Numbered from the stretch's first letter, positions 53,226 to 63,118 are shown. The stretch: 64,000 bases of DNA from JAWLHA01 sp041690535 (GCA_041690535.1 JAWLHA010000013.1:1-64000), one strand, 5' to 3'. Program-made: numbers and translations. The notes: generated from the sequence alone by a model not told the origin.

Positions 53226-54254
53226 ATGTCGAAGCACCCAACCCTTATTGCCGTCCCTGCGCTCTGCCTTGCGCTGGTCGGCTGCCTGAACGAGAGTTCC
53301 AATAACCCTGGTCCGTCCAGCTCTGCCACTCTGCATGGCACCGCGGCGGTGGGGGCCCCCGTCGTGGGCGCCACCGTCACCGCCCGGTGCGCCGACGGCG
53401 CCGGCTTCACCCAGTCTGTGACGACCCAATCCAATGGCGCATGGAGCGGCGCACTGTCCTCCTCGGCCAGCCTCCCCTGCGCGCTACGTGTCGAAAACGA
53501 CGATCCTGCCGTGGTCCTCCACAGCTACGCGACGGCTCTGGGCGTAGCAAACATCACACCGCTCACTGATCTGATCGTCACCCTCGCCGCCAACCGCATG
53601 CCCGGCGAGTGGTTTGCCGGAGACGGATGGCAGTCCGAGGCGAGTACGATGGATGCCGCCCAGCAAGCCATTCTGGATACTTTGGGAGCGAGCGGTTACG
53701 GCCTGCCTGAAGGAAGCCCGTTCTCCACGGCCTTCGAGATTGGCGATGCCTGGGATCGGGTGCTCGACCGGCTGGCGACCGCCATCAACGAGGACAGCGC
53801 GATTGAAGACTATGCTGCACTCCTGAATCTGATCAAGGACGGCAACCTCGGCAGCCTGCCGACCGCCCCGGAGTCAAACGGCGACCACGAAGCACCCTCC
53901 AATGTCGGTGTGCTCACCGCCTACGCCGGGACCTATACCGTGACGGGCACCGCGACCGAGCCCCTGTCGCGGGGTTTCGCCACCCGCGACCATGACCGCG
54001 GAACCATCATCATCGGCGCAAACGGCAACGTCGACTTCGATACCGGCATCAGCTTCACCGCCGGAGAGATCGGTGCCATCTACGACCGCACCTTCATCGA
54101 CGGTGACGCCCGCCGCGTCCACGTCAACTACGACGCCGATGACAGCGGACGCAAGATCCAGGTCTATCTGGACGCAGAGCTGAACGTCATCGAGATCACC
54201 TACTACGACGGGCAGGGCGGACTCACCCGCGCAGCCATCGGCGGTGTCGAGTAG
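53226..54254 (+). CDS. Exported lipoprotein of unknown function
   Basis: The protein has 342 residues, ATG with AGGAG 7 bases upstream. Signal peptide LIAVPALCLALVGC has a lipobox (LVGC, Cys ~20). A Ser-rich linker precedes a transthyretin/carboxypeptidase-regulatory-like beta domain (TAAVGAPVVGATVTARC, residues ~38-100) and a helical region. The C-terminal beta domain (~225-342) starts YAGTYTVTGTATEPLSRG. It shares an operator-like palindrome with the next gene. Confidence 0.75.
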   Translation: MSKHPTLIAVPALCLALVGCLNESSNNPGPSSSATLHGTAAVGAPVVGATVTARCADGAGFTQSVTTQSNGAWSGALSSSASLPCALRVENDDPAVVLHSYATALGVANITPLTDLIVTLAANRMPGEWFAGDGWQSEASTMDAAQQAILDTLGASGYGLPEGSPFSTAFEIGDAWDRVLDRLATAINEDSAIEDYAALLNLIKDGNLGSLPTAPESNGDHEAPSNVGVLTAYAGTYTVTGTATEPLSRGFATRDHDRGTIIIGANGNVDFDTGISFTAGEIGAIYDRTFIDGDARRVHVNYDADDSGRKIQVYLDAELNVIEITYYDGQGGLTRAAIGGVE

Positions 54255-54407
54255 AAACGCCCAACACGAACCCGTCGCGGAACTTCGCGACATTACGAGC
54301 CTGTCGGTTGCGAATCGCGTAGTACCGGCCACCGTCCTTTTGCCGAACTTTTCGCGGTGTTGGGCGGCGGCGGTATGGGCGACAGCAGCATTCGGAACAT
54401 GTCCAAC

Positions 54408-54436
54408 GCGCACAAGGCCACCACGGCCTTGTGCGC
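54408..54436. terminator. Hairpin downstream of the lipoprotein gene
   Basis: GCGCACAAGGCC (54408-54419) and GGCCTTGTGCGC (54425-54436) form a perfect 12-bp stem with an ACCAC loop. No T-run follows. It could be a terminator or a binding site. Confidence 0.5.
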
Positions 54437-54527
54437 TCTCATGATCCGGCACTTTACCGGTAACTTCGCATGCTGTCGCGGAATGCCCGGTCCGGCTCTC
54501 CTCGACTCTTCCCCTTTCCCGGTTCGC

Positions 54528-54574
54528 CCCCCTGATCAGGGGGTAACAGGACGCCGGGCCTGCGCCCTATTCTC
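54528..54574 (+). promoter_or_regulatory. Palindromic operator and promoter of the delta-60 protein gene
   Basis: CCCCCTGATCAGGGGG (54528-54543), a perfect palindrome, is followed by GTAAC and, 24 bases on, TATTCT (54568-54573). Layout matches 53118-53163 base for base in the core. Confidence 0.65.
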
Positions 54575-54634
54575 CTCGTGAGTTGCCTTGCGCCTATCCC
54601 GGGCGACGAAGGGCACGACACGAGGAGAAATACG

Positions 54635-57178
54635 ATGAATCGATGGGCAATACGGTCATGGGGGGCCGGCCTGGCGGGCGCTGCAGCGTTGTTGTGCAGC
54701 ACCGCTTTGCAGGCGGAGATATCCGGCGAGGCGGACACCAGCCTGAACGGTAGCGGCTTCAAGTTGCTGGAGTATCGCACCCCATCCAGAGCGGATGTGG
54801 AGACGCGGAACTGGAACAACAACATTATCGGCGCCGCCGTACATGCCGACGGGTCGGTACTGATACTGGGTGTCAGTAGCAACCTGGTGCGGATGGGAGA
54901 CGAGAGCTTCGGGTGGGACGAGGATCATCAAGTTGCGATAATCGCCCGCTACGATGGGGACCTGAACCTGCTCGGTGACGGTGTAACCGACACCCGTTTT
55001 GTCGTCAACGGCCTGTTTACACCGGACGCCAACAAGGCCATCGCCTTCGGCGACAGTGGCGGCGGACCACGCCGCCTGCGTCAGTTCAATCTGGACGGAG
55101 CGCTGGATGAGACCTTTGCCACCGGCGGCAGCTTTCAGGATGTCGACAACCTGTTTGGCAGTGGCTTCATCACCCCCAGCCTGCCCATGGTGTTCGACAG
55201 CGCCGGGCGCCTGCTGGTCTACTCTCCGGGCGTGGGCCTCATCCGCTTCCTGAGCACAGGCTCGCTCGACGCCAATTTTGGAACGGCCGGCGTGGCCGGT
55301 ACGTCCGAGAGCGGATCCGGTGTGGATATCGCCCAAGCGGGCGACGGCGCCTACTATGTCATGCTCAATGACGGCAGGATCCTCCGCTATACGGCCGCGG
55401 GCGCGCTGGATAGCGGTTTCGGTACCGACGGCGTGCTCACATCGGGTACCGGCGTTACTCGGGTCAGCGGTATCGCGGCGATGCCGGACAACGGCGTGGT
55501 GACGGTGGTGAACAACGACCAGGGCACCTCGGCCAGGCTGGTGCACTTCAGCGCCACTGGCGCAGTCGTGAACGAGAGCTCGACGCTATCGGAGAGCTTT
55601 CAGTTGGGGGATGGCACCAACGCCATTCAGCTTGGCTACGGCGGCGGTGCGAGCCTGCTCGGGCTCGAGGATGGCCGTGTCCTTCTCAGCATCAACTGGG
55701 TGGGAAGGACGCCGGCCTGGCAGATCCTCGGCTACCAACTCTTCGGACTGTTCAACGCTGACCTGACGCCCGATACGGATTTCGACGGTGGCAATGGGCT
55801 TATCGTCCATGAAAGTTTTGCCAGCTTCAGCAGCCAGTTGCCGGTGACCCGCCGCCTGCTGACGCGGGACAATCAAGGCCGGATTCTTTTCGTCAGTGAT
55901 TTTGGCAGTAATGGCAATTCGGGAATCACCGATGGCATGGCCACCTGGGGCGTAGCCCGTCTGATGGGTTCCTCGGATGGTGAAGGTGGCGGCGGTGATC
56001 CGGATACCACGCCGGATGCATTCAGCTTCACCACCGTGACGGACGTGGCGCTGGAGACGCTGGTGACTTCCAGCCCCGTCACCATCACCGGTCTGGGTGC
56101 TCCCGCCACGATCAGCGTGAGCAACGGCGAGTACGCCATCGGTTGCGGCGCCAGCTTCACCAGCGCCAGCGGCAGCATCGCCAACAATCAGACCGTGTGC
56201 GTGCGCCACACCAGCGCCGCCACCCATGACACGGATACCAACACCACGTTGACCATTGGCGGCGTCTCCGCGCAGTTCATCAGCACCACGCTGGCCGATG
56301 CCGGTGGCGGGCCGGATACCACGCCCGACGCCTTCAGCTTCACCACGCAGACGGACGTGCTGTTGTCCACGCAAGTCACCTCGAATGCGGTGACCATCAC
56401 CGGCATCGATGCTGCCGCGGCGATCAGTGTCAGCAATGGCAGCTATTCCGTCGGCTGCGACGGCGGCTTCACCACCGCCCCGGGCACGATCGAGAACAAC
56501 GAAGCGGTGTGCGTGCGCCATACCTCGGCCGCTACCTGCCTGGCCAATGTCACGACGGTACTCACCGTCGGCGGCGTGCAGGGCAGCTTCACCTCCACCA
56601 CCATCGACGATAGCGTGGACTCGGATGGCGACGGTGTCAGTGACTGCCTGGACAGCGATCCCTACGACGCCGGCAGTGCCTCGCCGGCCCTGCCCGGCGG
56701 CAATACGCTGGACATGACGGTCGATGATGGCAGCTTCTCCGGTGTCGAAATCCTGGATGCCGACAACTTGGGCAACCAGACCGGCCGCCCGGACAGCATG
56801 AGCTTCCCCTACGGCCTGGCCAGCTATGAAGTCACCGGCTTGACCCCGGGCGCAAGCGTCGAAGTGGTCCTGACCTACCCGGCGACCCTGCCGGCCGGCA
56901 CGCGCGTCTTCAAGTACAGCGATGCCGACGGCTTCGCCGAATTCTCCGGCGCGGTGATCAGTGGCAATACCGTAACCCTGACGTTGGTGGACGGCGGCGC
57001 GGGCGATGCCGATGGCGTGGCCAATGGCACCATCGTCGACCCGGTCGGTGTGGCGGCACCCGCTCAGAGCAGCCCCGAGCAACCGAGCCAGCAGGGGAAG
57101 AGCGGCGGCGGCAGCCTTTCACCCGCCTGGCTGATTCTGCTGGGTGTCATGGGCTGGTTGGCCCGCCGCAGGGCATGA
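54635..57178 (+). CDS. Large exported delta-60/choice-of-anchor-U protein with GlyGly-CTERM-like tail
   Basis: The protein has 847 residues from ATG 54635 with GAGGAG upstream. After the signal peptide (to ~residue 28), residues ~60-450 contain delta-60-like beta-propeller repeats (GSLDANFGTAGVAGT, GALDSGFGTDGVLT). Two ~104-residue repeats follow at ~456 and ~560 (both start TTPDAFSFTT). Then come a calcium-type DSDGDGVSDCLDSDP and a choice-of-anchor-U-like domain (SFPYGLASYEVTGLTPG). The tail KSGGGSLSPAWLILLGVMGW and RR is a sorting signal of the GlyGly-CTERM (rhombosortase) type. Predicted surface or secreted. Confidence 0.85.
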   Translation: MNRWAIRSWGAGLAGAAALLCSTALQAEISGEADTSLNGSGFKLLEYRTPSRADVETRNWNNNIIGAAVHADGSVLILGVSSNLVRMGDESFGWDEDHQVAIIARYDGDLNLLGDGVTDTRFVVNGLFTPDANKAIAFGDSGGGPRRLRQFNLDGALDETFATGGSFQDVDNLFGSGFITPSLPMVFDSAGRLLVYSPGVGLIRFLSTGSLDANFGTAGVAGTSESGSGVDIAQAGDGAYYVMLNDGRILRYTAAGALDSGFGTDGVLTSGTGVTRVSGIAAMPDNGVVTVVNNDQGTSARLVHFSATGAVVNESSTLSESFQLGDGTNAIQLGYGGGASLLGLEDGRVLLSINWVGRTPAWQILGYQLFGLFNADLTPDTDFDGGNGLIVHESFASFSSQLPVTRRLLTRDNQGRILFVSDFGSNGNSGITDGMATWGVARLMGSSDGEGGGGDPDTTPDAFSFTTVTDVALETLVTSSPVTITGLGAPATISVSNGEYAIGCGASFTSASGSIANNQTVCVRHTSAATHDTDTNTTLTIGGVSAQFISTTLADAGGGPDTTPDAFSFTTQTDVLLSTQVTSNAVTITGIDAAAAISVSNGSYSVGCDGGFTTAPGTIENNEAVCVRHTSAATCLANVTTVLTVGGVQGSFTSTTIDDSVDSDGDGVSDCLDSDPYDAGSASPALPGGNTLDMTVDDGSFSGVEILDADNLGNQTGRPDSMSFPYGLASYEVTGLTPGASVEVVLTYPATLPAGTRVFKYSDADGFAEFSGAVISGNTVTLTLVDGGAGDADGVANGTIVDPVGVAAPAQSSPEQPSQQGKSGGGSLSPAWLILLGVMGWLARRRA

Positions 57179-57251
57179 GCAGATCGAGAGCAGTGCATGA
57201 GGACGTTCTGCCTCTGAACTGAACATCCCCACGCCGAGGGCGCATAGGGCA

Positions 57252-57314
57252 GCCCCGGCGGTCGAAAGGCAAAGGTCTCGTTGGAAGGGGCCAGCCTGGT
57301 TGACCGACCGGGGC
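57252..57314. terminator. Long stem-loop after the delta-60 gene
   Basis: GCCCCGGCGGTC (57252-57263) pairs with GACCGACCGGGGC (57302-57314), enclosing ~38 bases with further pairing. Probably a terminator or structured 3' end. The rest of 57179-57590 shows no gene. Confidence 0.45.
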
Positions 57315-57590
57315 TTGCTATTTGTGGTGGTATTGTCCGGCCGTTCTGTGGGGGCGGTATGGAAGTGCTTCTGCGGATTGCCTCGGGCACCTGTGTCAGG
57401 ATCAGGAACAGCTGTTTGGTGCGCCTGAACCCGGGAAAGCCGTTACGGCAGAGCTGCAGGGTGCCTCAGCCTCGGTGAGTGCGGGACTAAGGAGTCTGAT
57501 CGAACTTTAGTTTTCCAACTGGCCAGCGGCTTGTGCTGTCTATTCGAGGTCGCAGCTCGCCTCTCTTGAAAGATAAATTACGTCTGCCTC

Positions 57591-58250
57591 CTAAGGCTTG
57601 CCCGGGGCCGGTTTCGACCCTGCCGACAACCCCATGCGCGTCGCGTGCCACGAAGCTTCGGCTCGCGAGGAGATCCCGAGCTTGCGGTAGATGACCTTGA
57701 TATAGCTTGCCACGGTGTTTTCGGTGAGCTTCAGTTCGTGGGCGACCTCGCTGTTGCGCAGGCCGCGGGCGATGAGAAACAGCACGTCCTTTTCCCGCGG
57801 CGTCAGGTCGTCCTCGGGTGGGATGGGACCGGTGAGACGGAAGTGTTCCATGATGCGCCGCGCAATGGACGGTGAGAGGGCGGGAATGCCCTCGGCCAGT
57901 TGCTTCAACTGGCGGATCAGTACGCCTTCGGGCTGTTCCTTCAGCAGATAACCCTGAGCGCCGGCCGACAAGGCCAACACGATGTGGGTGTCATCACCCA
58001 TGACCGTAGTGACGACACAGAGGGCGTCGGGCTGTACCAGCCGCAGGTTGCGCAGCACGTCGAGGCCGGAGCCGTCAGGCAGGCCGAGATCGATGAGCGC
58101 AAGGCCGTAGTTCTTCGACGCCACTGCGGCGATCCCCGCGCGCATGCTCGCCGCCTCGTCCACGGTGCAGCCCGGAAAGGCGGATTGCGCGATGTCGGCG
58201 AGCCACTGGCGGGTCTCGGCAATGTCCTCGACGATGAGTACCGACTTCAT
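57591..58250 (-). CDS. NarL/LuxR-type response regulator
   Basis: The protein has 219 residues. The receiver domain has IVEDIAETRQW, phospho-acceptor Asp in LALIDLGLPDGSG, Thr in VVTTVMGDD, and Lys in LLKEQPEG. The C-terminal LuxR helix-turn-helix is LTPREKDVLFLIARGLRNSEVAHELKLTENTVASYIKVIYRKLG. It overlaps the kinase stop by 4 bases (ATGA). Likely binds the palindromes near 53125 and 54535, an inference from proximity. Confidence 0.92.
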   Translation of the reverse strand: MKSVLIVEDIAETRQWLADIAQSAFPGCTVDEAASMRAGIAAVASKNYGLALIDLGLPDGSGLDVLRNLRLVQPDALCVVTTVMGDDTHIVLALSAGAQGYLLKEQPEGVLIRQLKQLAEGIPALSPSIARRIMEHFRLTGPIPPEDDLTPREKDVLFLIARGLRNSEVAHELKLTENTVASYIKVIYRKLGISSRAEASWHATRMGLSAGSKPAPGKP

Positions 58251-60409
58251 GCAGGGATCCCCGGGCTGACCAGGGGGAACCGGGCGGCGATGCGCGTGCC
58301 GGGCAGCCGGCTGACCACCTCGAACTGCCCCTGAAGGCCAGCGATGCGTGAGCGCATATTGGCCAGTCCGTTGCCGGCGTCGGCCGTCTCGGCATCGAAG
58401 CCCTTGCCGTCGTCCTCGATGGTGACGGCGAGAATGCTGTCGTGATGACGGATGGCCACCTTGAGCGTCGAAGCCTGCGCATGCCGGATCACGTTCTGTA
58501 CCGCTTCGCGGATGAGCGAACGCAGTGTGTGAATGGTATGCAGATGCAGGGTCGGCATGTCGTCACCTTCGGCCTGCCATTCCAGGGTTACGCCGGCGGC
58601 AGACAGGTGCTCGGAGACCTGCATGCGCAGGTCGGCCAGTGTCTCGTTGAAGGAGAGTTCGGGACGCGAGGCATTGTTGATGATGTCGCGCAGGTCGGAG
58701 AGGGTGTCGCGGATCATGGCATCCTTGCGAGCCGACTCGCGGCTGTGCAAGGCCCCGAGCAGTTGCACGCCGATGTTGTCGTGCATGTCGCGGGCGATGC
58801 GCATGCGTTCTTCGGCCACGCCCTTTTCATAGGCGTCCCGGCTTTCCATGGCGTAGGCCAGCAGAGCATGCAGCTCCCTGGCCATGGCGGCATCCCGCAA
58901 CGAAAACAGCTTGCGGCCGCCATGGGCGTATGAGAGCCGCAGAGCGGGCAGGTCGCCGGTGCCGGGGATGAGCAGCGCGATGCCGTCTTCGACAATGGTG
59001 ACCTCGGTGGCCGCGACCGCACTATCGACATGGAGTGGCTTGAAGCCTTTCTGCAAAAGGCTCTGCCAGCGTGCGCCCCGGTCGCGCCCGGGTGGGGCCA
59101 GCGCCACGTCCATCACCCGTCGGAACAGGTGCTCGTGGTCCGGTGCCCGGCGATTGAGGAAGAAGCGGGCCAGTGCATCGCGAAAGGGCAGATAGACGAA
59201 GGCCACAAGCAGCAGGGCGAGTCCGAAGGCCGGAATGCGGTCGAGGGGCAGGGCGAAGATCAGCAGAGCATCAATGGCGATCAGCAGCATCACGCCGCCA
59301 ACGTAGAACAGAATCCGGAATGCCCACTCGTCGAGCTCGAACAGCCGGTAGCGCGCCACACCCAGCGCGACGCCAACATAGATGAGCAGGAAGAACACGA
59401 ATGCCAGGCCTTGGGAGAGCATCGGCGGCGCGCCGATCAGGTTCGGCGCGATGACGGTCGCGACGAAGGTGCCCGCGCCGACGGCTACCGACAGTCCAAG
59501 CCAGCGTAGCGCGGCGCGGGCAAGCGGGTCGCCGCGGGTTTTCCAGTATTGCAATCCCGCAGCGATGAGGATGCCCGTCATTTCGATGAGCGTCGGCAGA
59601 TGGTGGCCGGTGGCGGGGCCGGAAAACAGCTTGAGTGTGTCCGCGAGCCACCAGGCGCCGAACAGGGCAGGCAGTATGAGCAGCCGGCGCGGGGTGATCA
59701 GCGGGCGCGGGTAGATCAGGAACAGGGCGATCATGGCGGCGCCGAAGGTGAGCGCGCCCAAATGATTGATCGCGGACAGGACGCCAAACAAACCCCCGTC
59801 AATCGCCAGCTCCCGTGTGCTGTAGACGGCTGCGGGGAACGAAAAGGTCAGAATACTCGCGCCCACCAGCGCAAAGATGCGGGTCGCCAGCTCGGATTTA
59901 CGAAGGCTCCACACCCAGGCAGCGATCAAGAAGCTCGCCAGTCCGACGAAGATTTGCAGCCAAAAGGCGGCGGGTAGGGCTGCGATGGGCCGCTGGCGTT
60001 GAGGCTCCACGGCCATACGCGCGACCGTACCATCGTCGGCACGGATCTCCAACTCGACATGGCCGCTGCGCAGGATGGCCTCGACGACGCCCTGGCGGGC
60101 GAAGAAGGCGCCCATCTCTGCGTAGGTCTCGAAGACATCCGGCTCCTCGACGAGATCGCTGCCCAGCAGGGCGATGGCCGAACCATCGGCCCCCGTCAGG
60201 GAAGCCAGCGTACCCCGCGGTGGAATATCACGCGCCGGGCCGGTCGCATCGGCGGAGACGATCCGCAGGCCATCCGCTTCCGGATCGGCCACCAGCCCCA
60301 GCCCGAGCCAGGGCCGATTCGTCGCGAGGACCAGCATGAAGATGGCCAACGCGAGGCCGGCGCCCAGGGCAGTGAAGAGAACGGCGGCAGGTGCAAGTCT
60401 GATGGGCAC
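58247..60409 (-). CDS. Membrane sensor histidine kinase (HisKA_3 type)
   Basis: The protein has 720 residues. An N-terminal helix and a periplasmic domain (~30-140) precede about eight membrane helices (~150-420). The dimerisation/phospho-acceptor sequence is RMRIARDMHDNIGVQLLGAL. The HATPase has IREAVQNVIRHAQAS and the G-box DDGKGFDAE, then GNGLANMRSRI. It is partner of the 57591 regulator, expressed from the same transcript. Confidence 0.9.
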   Translation of the reverse strand: MPIRLAPAAVLFTALGAGLALAIFMLVLATNRPWLGLGLVADPEADGLRIVSADATGPARDIPPRGTLASLTGADGSAIALLGSDLVEEPDVFETYAEMGAFFARQGVVEAILRSGHVELEIRADDGTVARMAVEPQRQRPIAALPAAFWLQIFVGLASFLIAAWVWSLRKSELATRIFALVGASILTFSFPAAVYSTRELAIDGGLFGVLSAINHLGALTFGAAMIALFLIYPRPLITPRRLLILPALFGAWWLADTLKLFSGPATGHHLPTLIEMTGILIAAGLQYWKTRGDPLARAALRWLGLSVAVGAGTFVATVIAPNLIGAPPMLSQGLAFVFFLLIYVGVALGVARYRLFELDEWAFRILFYVGGVMLLIAIDALLIFALPLDRIPAFGLALLLVAFVYLPFRDALARFFLNRRAPDHEHLFRRVMDVALAPPGRDRGARWQSLLQKGFKPLHVDSAVAATEVTIVEDGIALLIPGTGDLPALRLSYAHGGRKLFSLRDAAMARELHALLAYAMESRDAYEKGVAEERMRIARDMHDNIGVQLLGALHSRESARKDAMIRDTLSDLRDIINNASRPELSFNETLADLRMQVSEHLSAAGVTLEWQAEGDDMPTLHLHTIHTLRSLIREAVQNVIRHAQASTLKVAIRHHDSILAVTIEDDGKGFDAETADAGNGLANMRSRIAGLQGQFEVVSRLPGTRIAARFPLVSPGIPA

Positions 60410-60473
60410 GATTCAGGTCCTCGGTGACATGGGGTTGTTCTTGTTGTCAGCGCGATCGTCCATGCCGTGTGCC

Positions 60474-60517
60474 ATTGTAGGGGCGACGAGGAGTGGTGCA
60501 ACCTCCCTGAACCGGGG
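60474..60517 (-). promoter_or_regulatory. Possible autoregulatory site of the two-component operon
   Basis: On the minus strand CCCCGGTTCAGGGAGG (60517-60502) is followed 22 bases later by TACAAT (60479-60474). It is a degenerate form of CCCCCTGATCAGGGGG with the same spacing to a -10 box as at 53118 and 54528. Confidence 0.35.
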
Positions 60518-60652
60518 TGCCGGCAAGTGTGGGCCTCCTGAACGGTGGCGATCTTGCGGTTTGCGTTTCTATTGAGGGCCCTTTGATACGCTTGCAGTAG
60601 CCGGCCCGCGCCCGATGGTGTACAAAAACCCGTTCCGTTCGGAGAGGTCGTC

Positions 60653-61453
60653 GTGGAGCGCATCTTTCAACCCTGGTGGGGTGAGTACCGGCTCGAGAAC
60701 CGTCAAACCGGCTGCTGGCGCATCGGTCCGCTGTCCTTGTGGATCCAGCCGCAACATCCGGAGTGGCGCATCGCCTACCGGTCGTCCACGGATCTCGGCC
60801 TGACCGACATTGAGATCAACGTGCCCTGTGGCCAGGAGATTCCCGCCGGGGTCGAGAACCTGCTTCGCTTCGGCTTTTCCGCCCCAGGGAACTGGCTGAA
60901 AATCCAGCCCATGCTGGCCGATCGCCCGGTGATTTCACGCCCCGGAAAACCCCTGTTTCTGCCGCCGGGGGAGGCCATCACCCTCTATGTAAGTTCGCCC
61001 CTGTGGTTGAGGGTCCAGGCGGGCGAGCGACGGTCCGTGCTCAGCGAGTTTCCGGTCCACCAGCCCTCCGACACCTGGTTCGGTTCCCCCATGGACGAGG
61101 ACGGCTACAGCTACTCCGCCGTGACGCGTGCCCTCACCAGTCTCCAGGACTTTCCCTACAGCCCCGTGCGGGCGGTCACGCCCGTGGTGATCCGCAACGT
61201 CGCCACCAACATCCTGCCTATCGAACGCCTGAACCTGCCCGTACCCTTCCTTAGCCTGTATGAGGCGGAAAACGGCAGCCTTTGGACCCAGTCGGTCACC
61301 TTGGAGCGTGAAGAGGATGATGGGGAGCTGGCGCTGCTCAAGTTGGGTCGCACTCTTCCGGAGTTTCTGGGCCAGGGACGTCTGCTGGCCGAACCGCGCC
61401 AACACGCGGAGAAGAATCTGGTCTTCCAGGCATTCAGCCGGTTTTTTATTTGA
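60653..61453 (+). CDS. DUF432-like protein upstream of an MscS channel
   Basis: The protein has 266 residues from GTG 60653 with GGAGAGG just upstream. No membrane segments. Beta-rich sequence (WWGEYRLENRQTGCWRIGPL, VENLLRFGFSAPGNWLKIQP) is compatible with the DUF432 family, though this is from memory. The mscS-type gene begins 12 bases after the stop, so the proteins probably act together. Confidence 0.65.
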   Translation: MERIFQPWWGEYRLENRQTGCWRIGPLSLWIQPQHPEWRIAYRSSTDLGLTDIEINVPCGQEIPAGVENLLRFGFSAPGNWLKIQPMLADRPVISRPGKPLFLPPGEAITLYVSSPLWLRVQAGERRSVLSEFPVHQPSDTWFGSPMDEDGYSYSAVTRALTSLQDFPYSPVRAVTPVVIRNVATNILPIERLNLPVPFLSLYEAENGSLWTQSVTLEREEDDGELALLKLGRTLPEFLGQGRLLAEPRQHAEKNLVFQAFSRFFI

Positions 61454-61465
61454 GGTCGAACGACG

Positions 61466-62338
61466 ATGGAATGGTGGGACAGCCTTGTTGAACTCCTGCT
61501 CAGCCCCTATGGCGTGAACGTCGGCCGTGCCGCAATCCTGGTGACCGGCGGCTTCGTGCTCGCCAAATGGCTGAGCGTTTCCGCCGTGTTCCTGACCCGG
61601 CGTTACACCCAGAAGCAGGGCGCCATGCTGGTGCGCCGCGGCAGTTTCTGGGTGGTGATGGGGTTGGCGCTGGCCTCGGCCCTGGCGGAACTGGGCTTCG
61701 ACATCACCATCATTTTGGGCGCCGCGGGTATTCTCACCGTGGCCCTGGGCTTCGCGTCCCAGACCTCCGCGTCCAACCTCATCAGCGGTCTTTTTCTCAT
61801 CGGCGAGCGGCCCTTCGTGGTGGGTGATGTCATCAAGGTGGGCAGTACCACCGGTGAAGTGCTGACCATCGATCTGCTCTCGGTCAAGCTGCGCACCTTC
61901 GACAACCTGTTTGTTCGCGTCCCCAACGAGGTGCTCATCAAGTCCGAGATCACCAACCTGACGCGTTTTCCCATCCGCCGTCTGGATCTCAAGATCGGCG
62001 TGGCCTACAAGGAGAACATCGCCCACGTCCGCGAGGTGCTCATGGATGTGGCGGACAGAAATCCCCTTTGCCTGGTGGAGCCGGCGCCCCTGTTTATCTT
62101 CACCGGCTTCGGCGACTCGGCCCTGGAACTCCAGTTTTCGGTCTGGTCTAAACGTGAGAACTTCCTGGCGTTGCGCAACAGCATCCAGGAAGAGATCAAG
62201 ACGGCTTTCGAGGAACAGGGCATTCTGATCCCCTTCCCCCACCGGACTTTGGAGATCAAACTTCCGGAGGAAGGTCTGCCGGTGTATATGGCAGAGAGCC
62301 ACACCCCACAAGCGCACAAGCGCACGGGGACGGAGTGA
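61466..62338 (+). CDS. MscS-family mechanosensitive channel
   Basis: The protein has 290 residues. Three N-terminal helices (AAILVTGGFVLAKWL, FWVVMGLALASALAEL, and pore helix IILGAAGILTVALGFASQTSASNLISGLFLI) are followed by the beta domain FVVGDVIKVGSTTGEVLTIDLLSVKLRTFDN and PNEVLIKSEITNLTRFPIRR. Length is that of small-conductance MscS. It protects cells on hypo-osmotic shock. Confidence 0.9.
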   Translation: MEWWDSLVELLLSPYGVNVGRAAILVTGGFVLAKWLSVSAVFLTRRYTQKQGAMLVRRGSFWVVMGLALASALAELGFDITIILGAAGILTVALGFASQTSASNLISGLFLIGERPFVVGDVIKVGSTTGEVLTIDLLSVKLRTFDNLFVRVPNEVLIKSEITNLTRFPIRRLDLKIGVAYKENIAHVREVLMDVADRNPLCLVEPAPLFIFTGFGDSALELQFSVWSKRENFLALRNSIQEEIKTAFEEQGILIPFPHRTLEIKLPEEGLPVYMAESHTPQAHKRTGTE

Positions 62339-62477
62339 ATGGCCAAGAAGCATTCAACGCAAAGACGCAGAGAGGCCAAAAAGCATTCGGGTGCGGATCT
62401 TTTGTAACGACGCCTTAGTCGCTATGAAACAGCAGCTTACGCAAGAAAGGGGCTAGGCGAAGGGGCTCGCCGGTGGT

Positions 62478-63065
62478 ATGTATCCGGTTGCGAAGCAGTT
62501 ACGTCCCAACCAGGAACCCCTTCAGATGCGAGAGTATAACAACGCCACCGAGTTTGACGAGTTTCATGCCGCCCGCGAGCAATTCGACCAATTGGTCGGA
62601 GAGCTGAGAAGTGAAAGCGCGCAGGCGCTGGAGATTGGTGACGCCGAGGCGCTGGTGGAACGGGAAGGGACGGAGCTGTTGCGGCGGTTACTCCAGGGTT
62701 ATTTGGAGATCCGCAGCCGGAGCGAACAGCAGAAGAAGGCAGTTACCGGACCAGATGGCCAAGAACGGACGCACTGTCGTGGAGGCCAGACCCGTCGCTT
62801 GATGACGGTATTCGGGGAAGTGGTGATCAGCCGTTTTGGCTATAGCCGACGAGGCGTTAGCAGCCATTTCCCCTTGGATGAAGCACTGAACCTGCCGGGG
62901 GACAAGTATTCGCCGGGGCTGCGTCGGCGGGTGGCGCAGGAAGCAGCGAAAGGTTCATTCGATGAGGCGGTGGAGTCGATCACGCGGAACACTGGTGGCA
63001 AGGTTCCCAAGCGGCAGGCGGAAGCACTCTCACGCGAGGTAAGCCAGGATTTCGCGAATAAATGG
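62478..63065 (+). pseudogene. ISKra4-family transposase, N-terminal part
   Basis: About 196 codons match ISKra4-type transposases: RLMTVFGEVVISRFGYSRRG, FPLDEALNLPGDKYSPGLRR, RVAQEAAKGSFDEAV, then NTGGKVPKRQAE. After SQDFANKW the homology stops and unrelated sequence follows. The catalytic core is absent. A start at 62526 is also possible. Confidence 0.82.
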
Positions 63066-63118
63066 GGTCGTAGTAACTTTTCTCTGATAAATGCGCGCTT
63101 TCAAGCAAGAGCCCGCCC

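Noticed and set aside
57252..57314. Cyclic di-GMP or other riboswitch after the delta-60 gene
   Set aside because: The stem is real, but conserved aptamer residues of known classes could not be matched, and it lies at a gene 3' end without a downstream gene on that strand.
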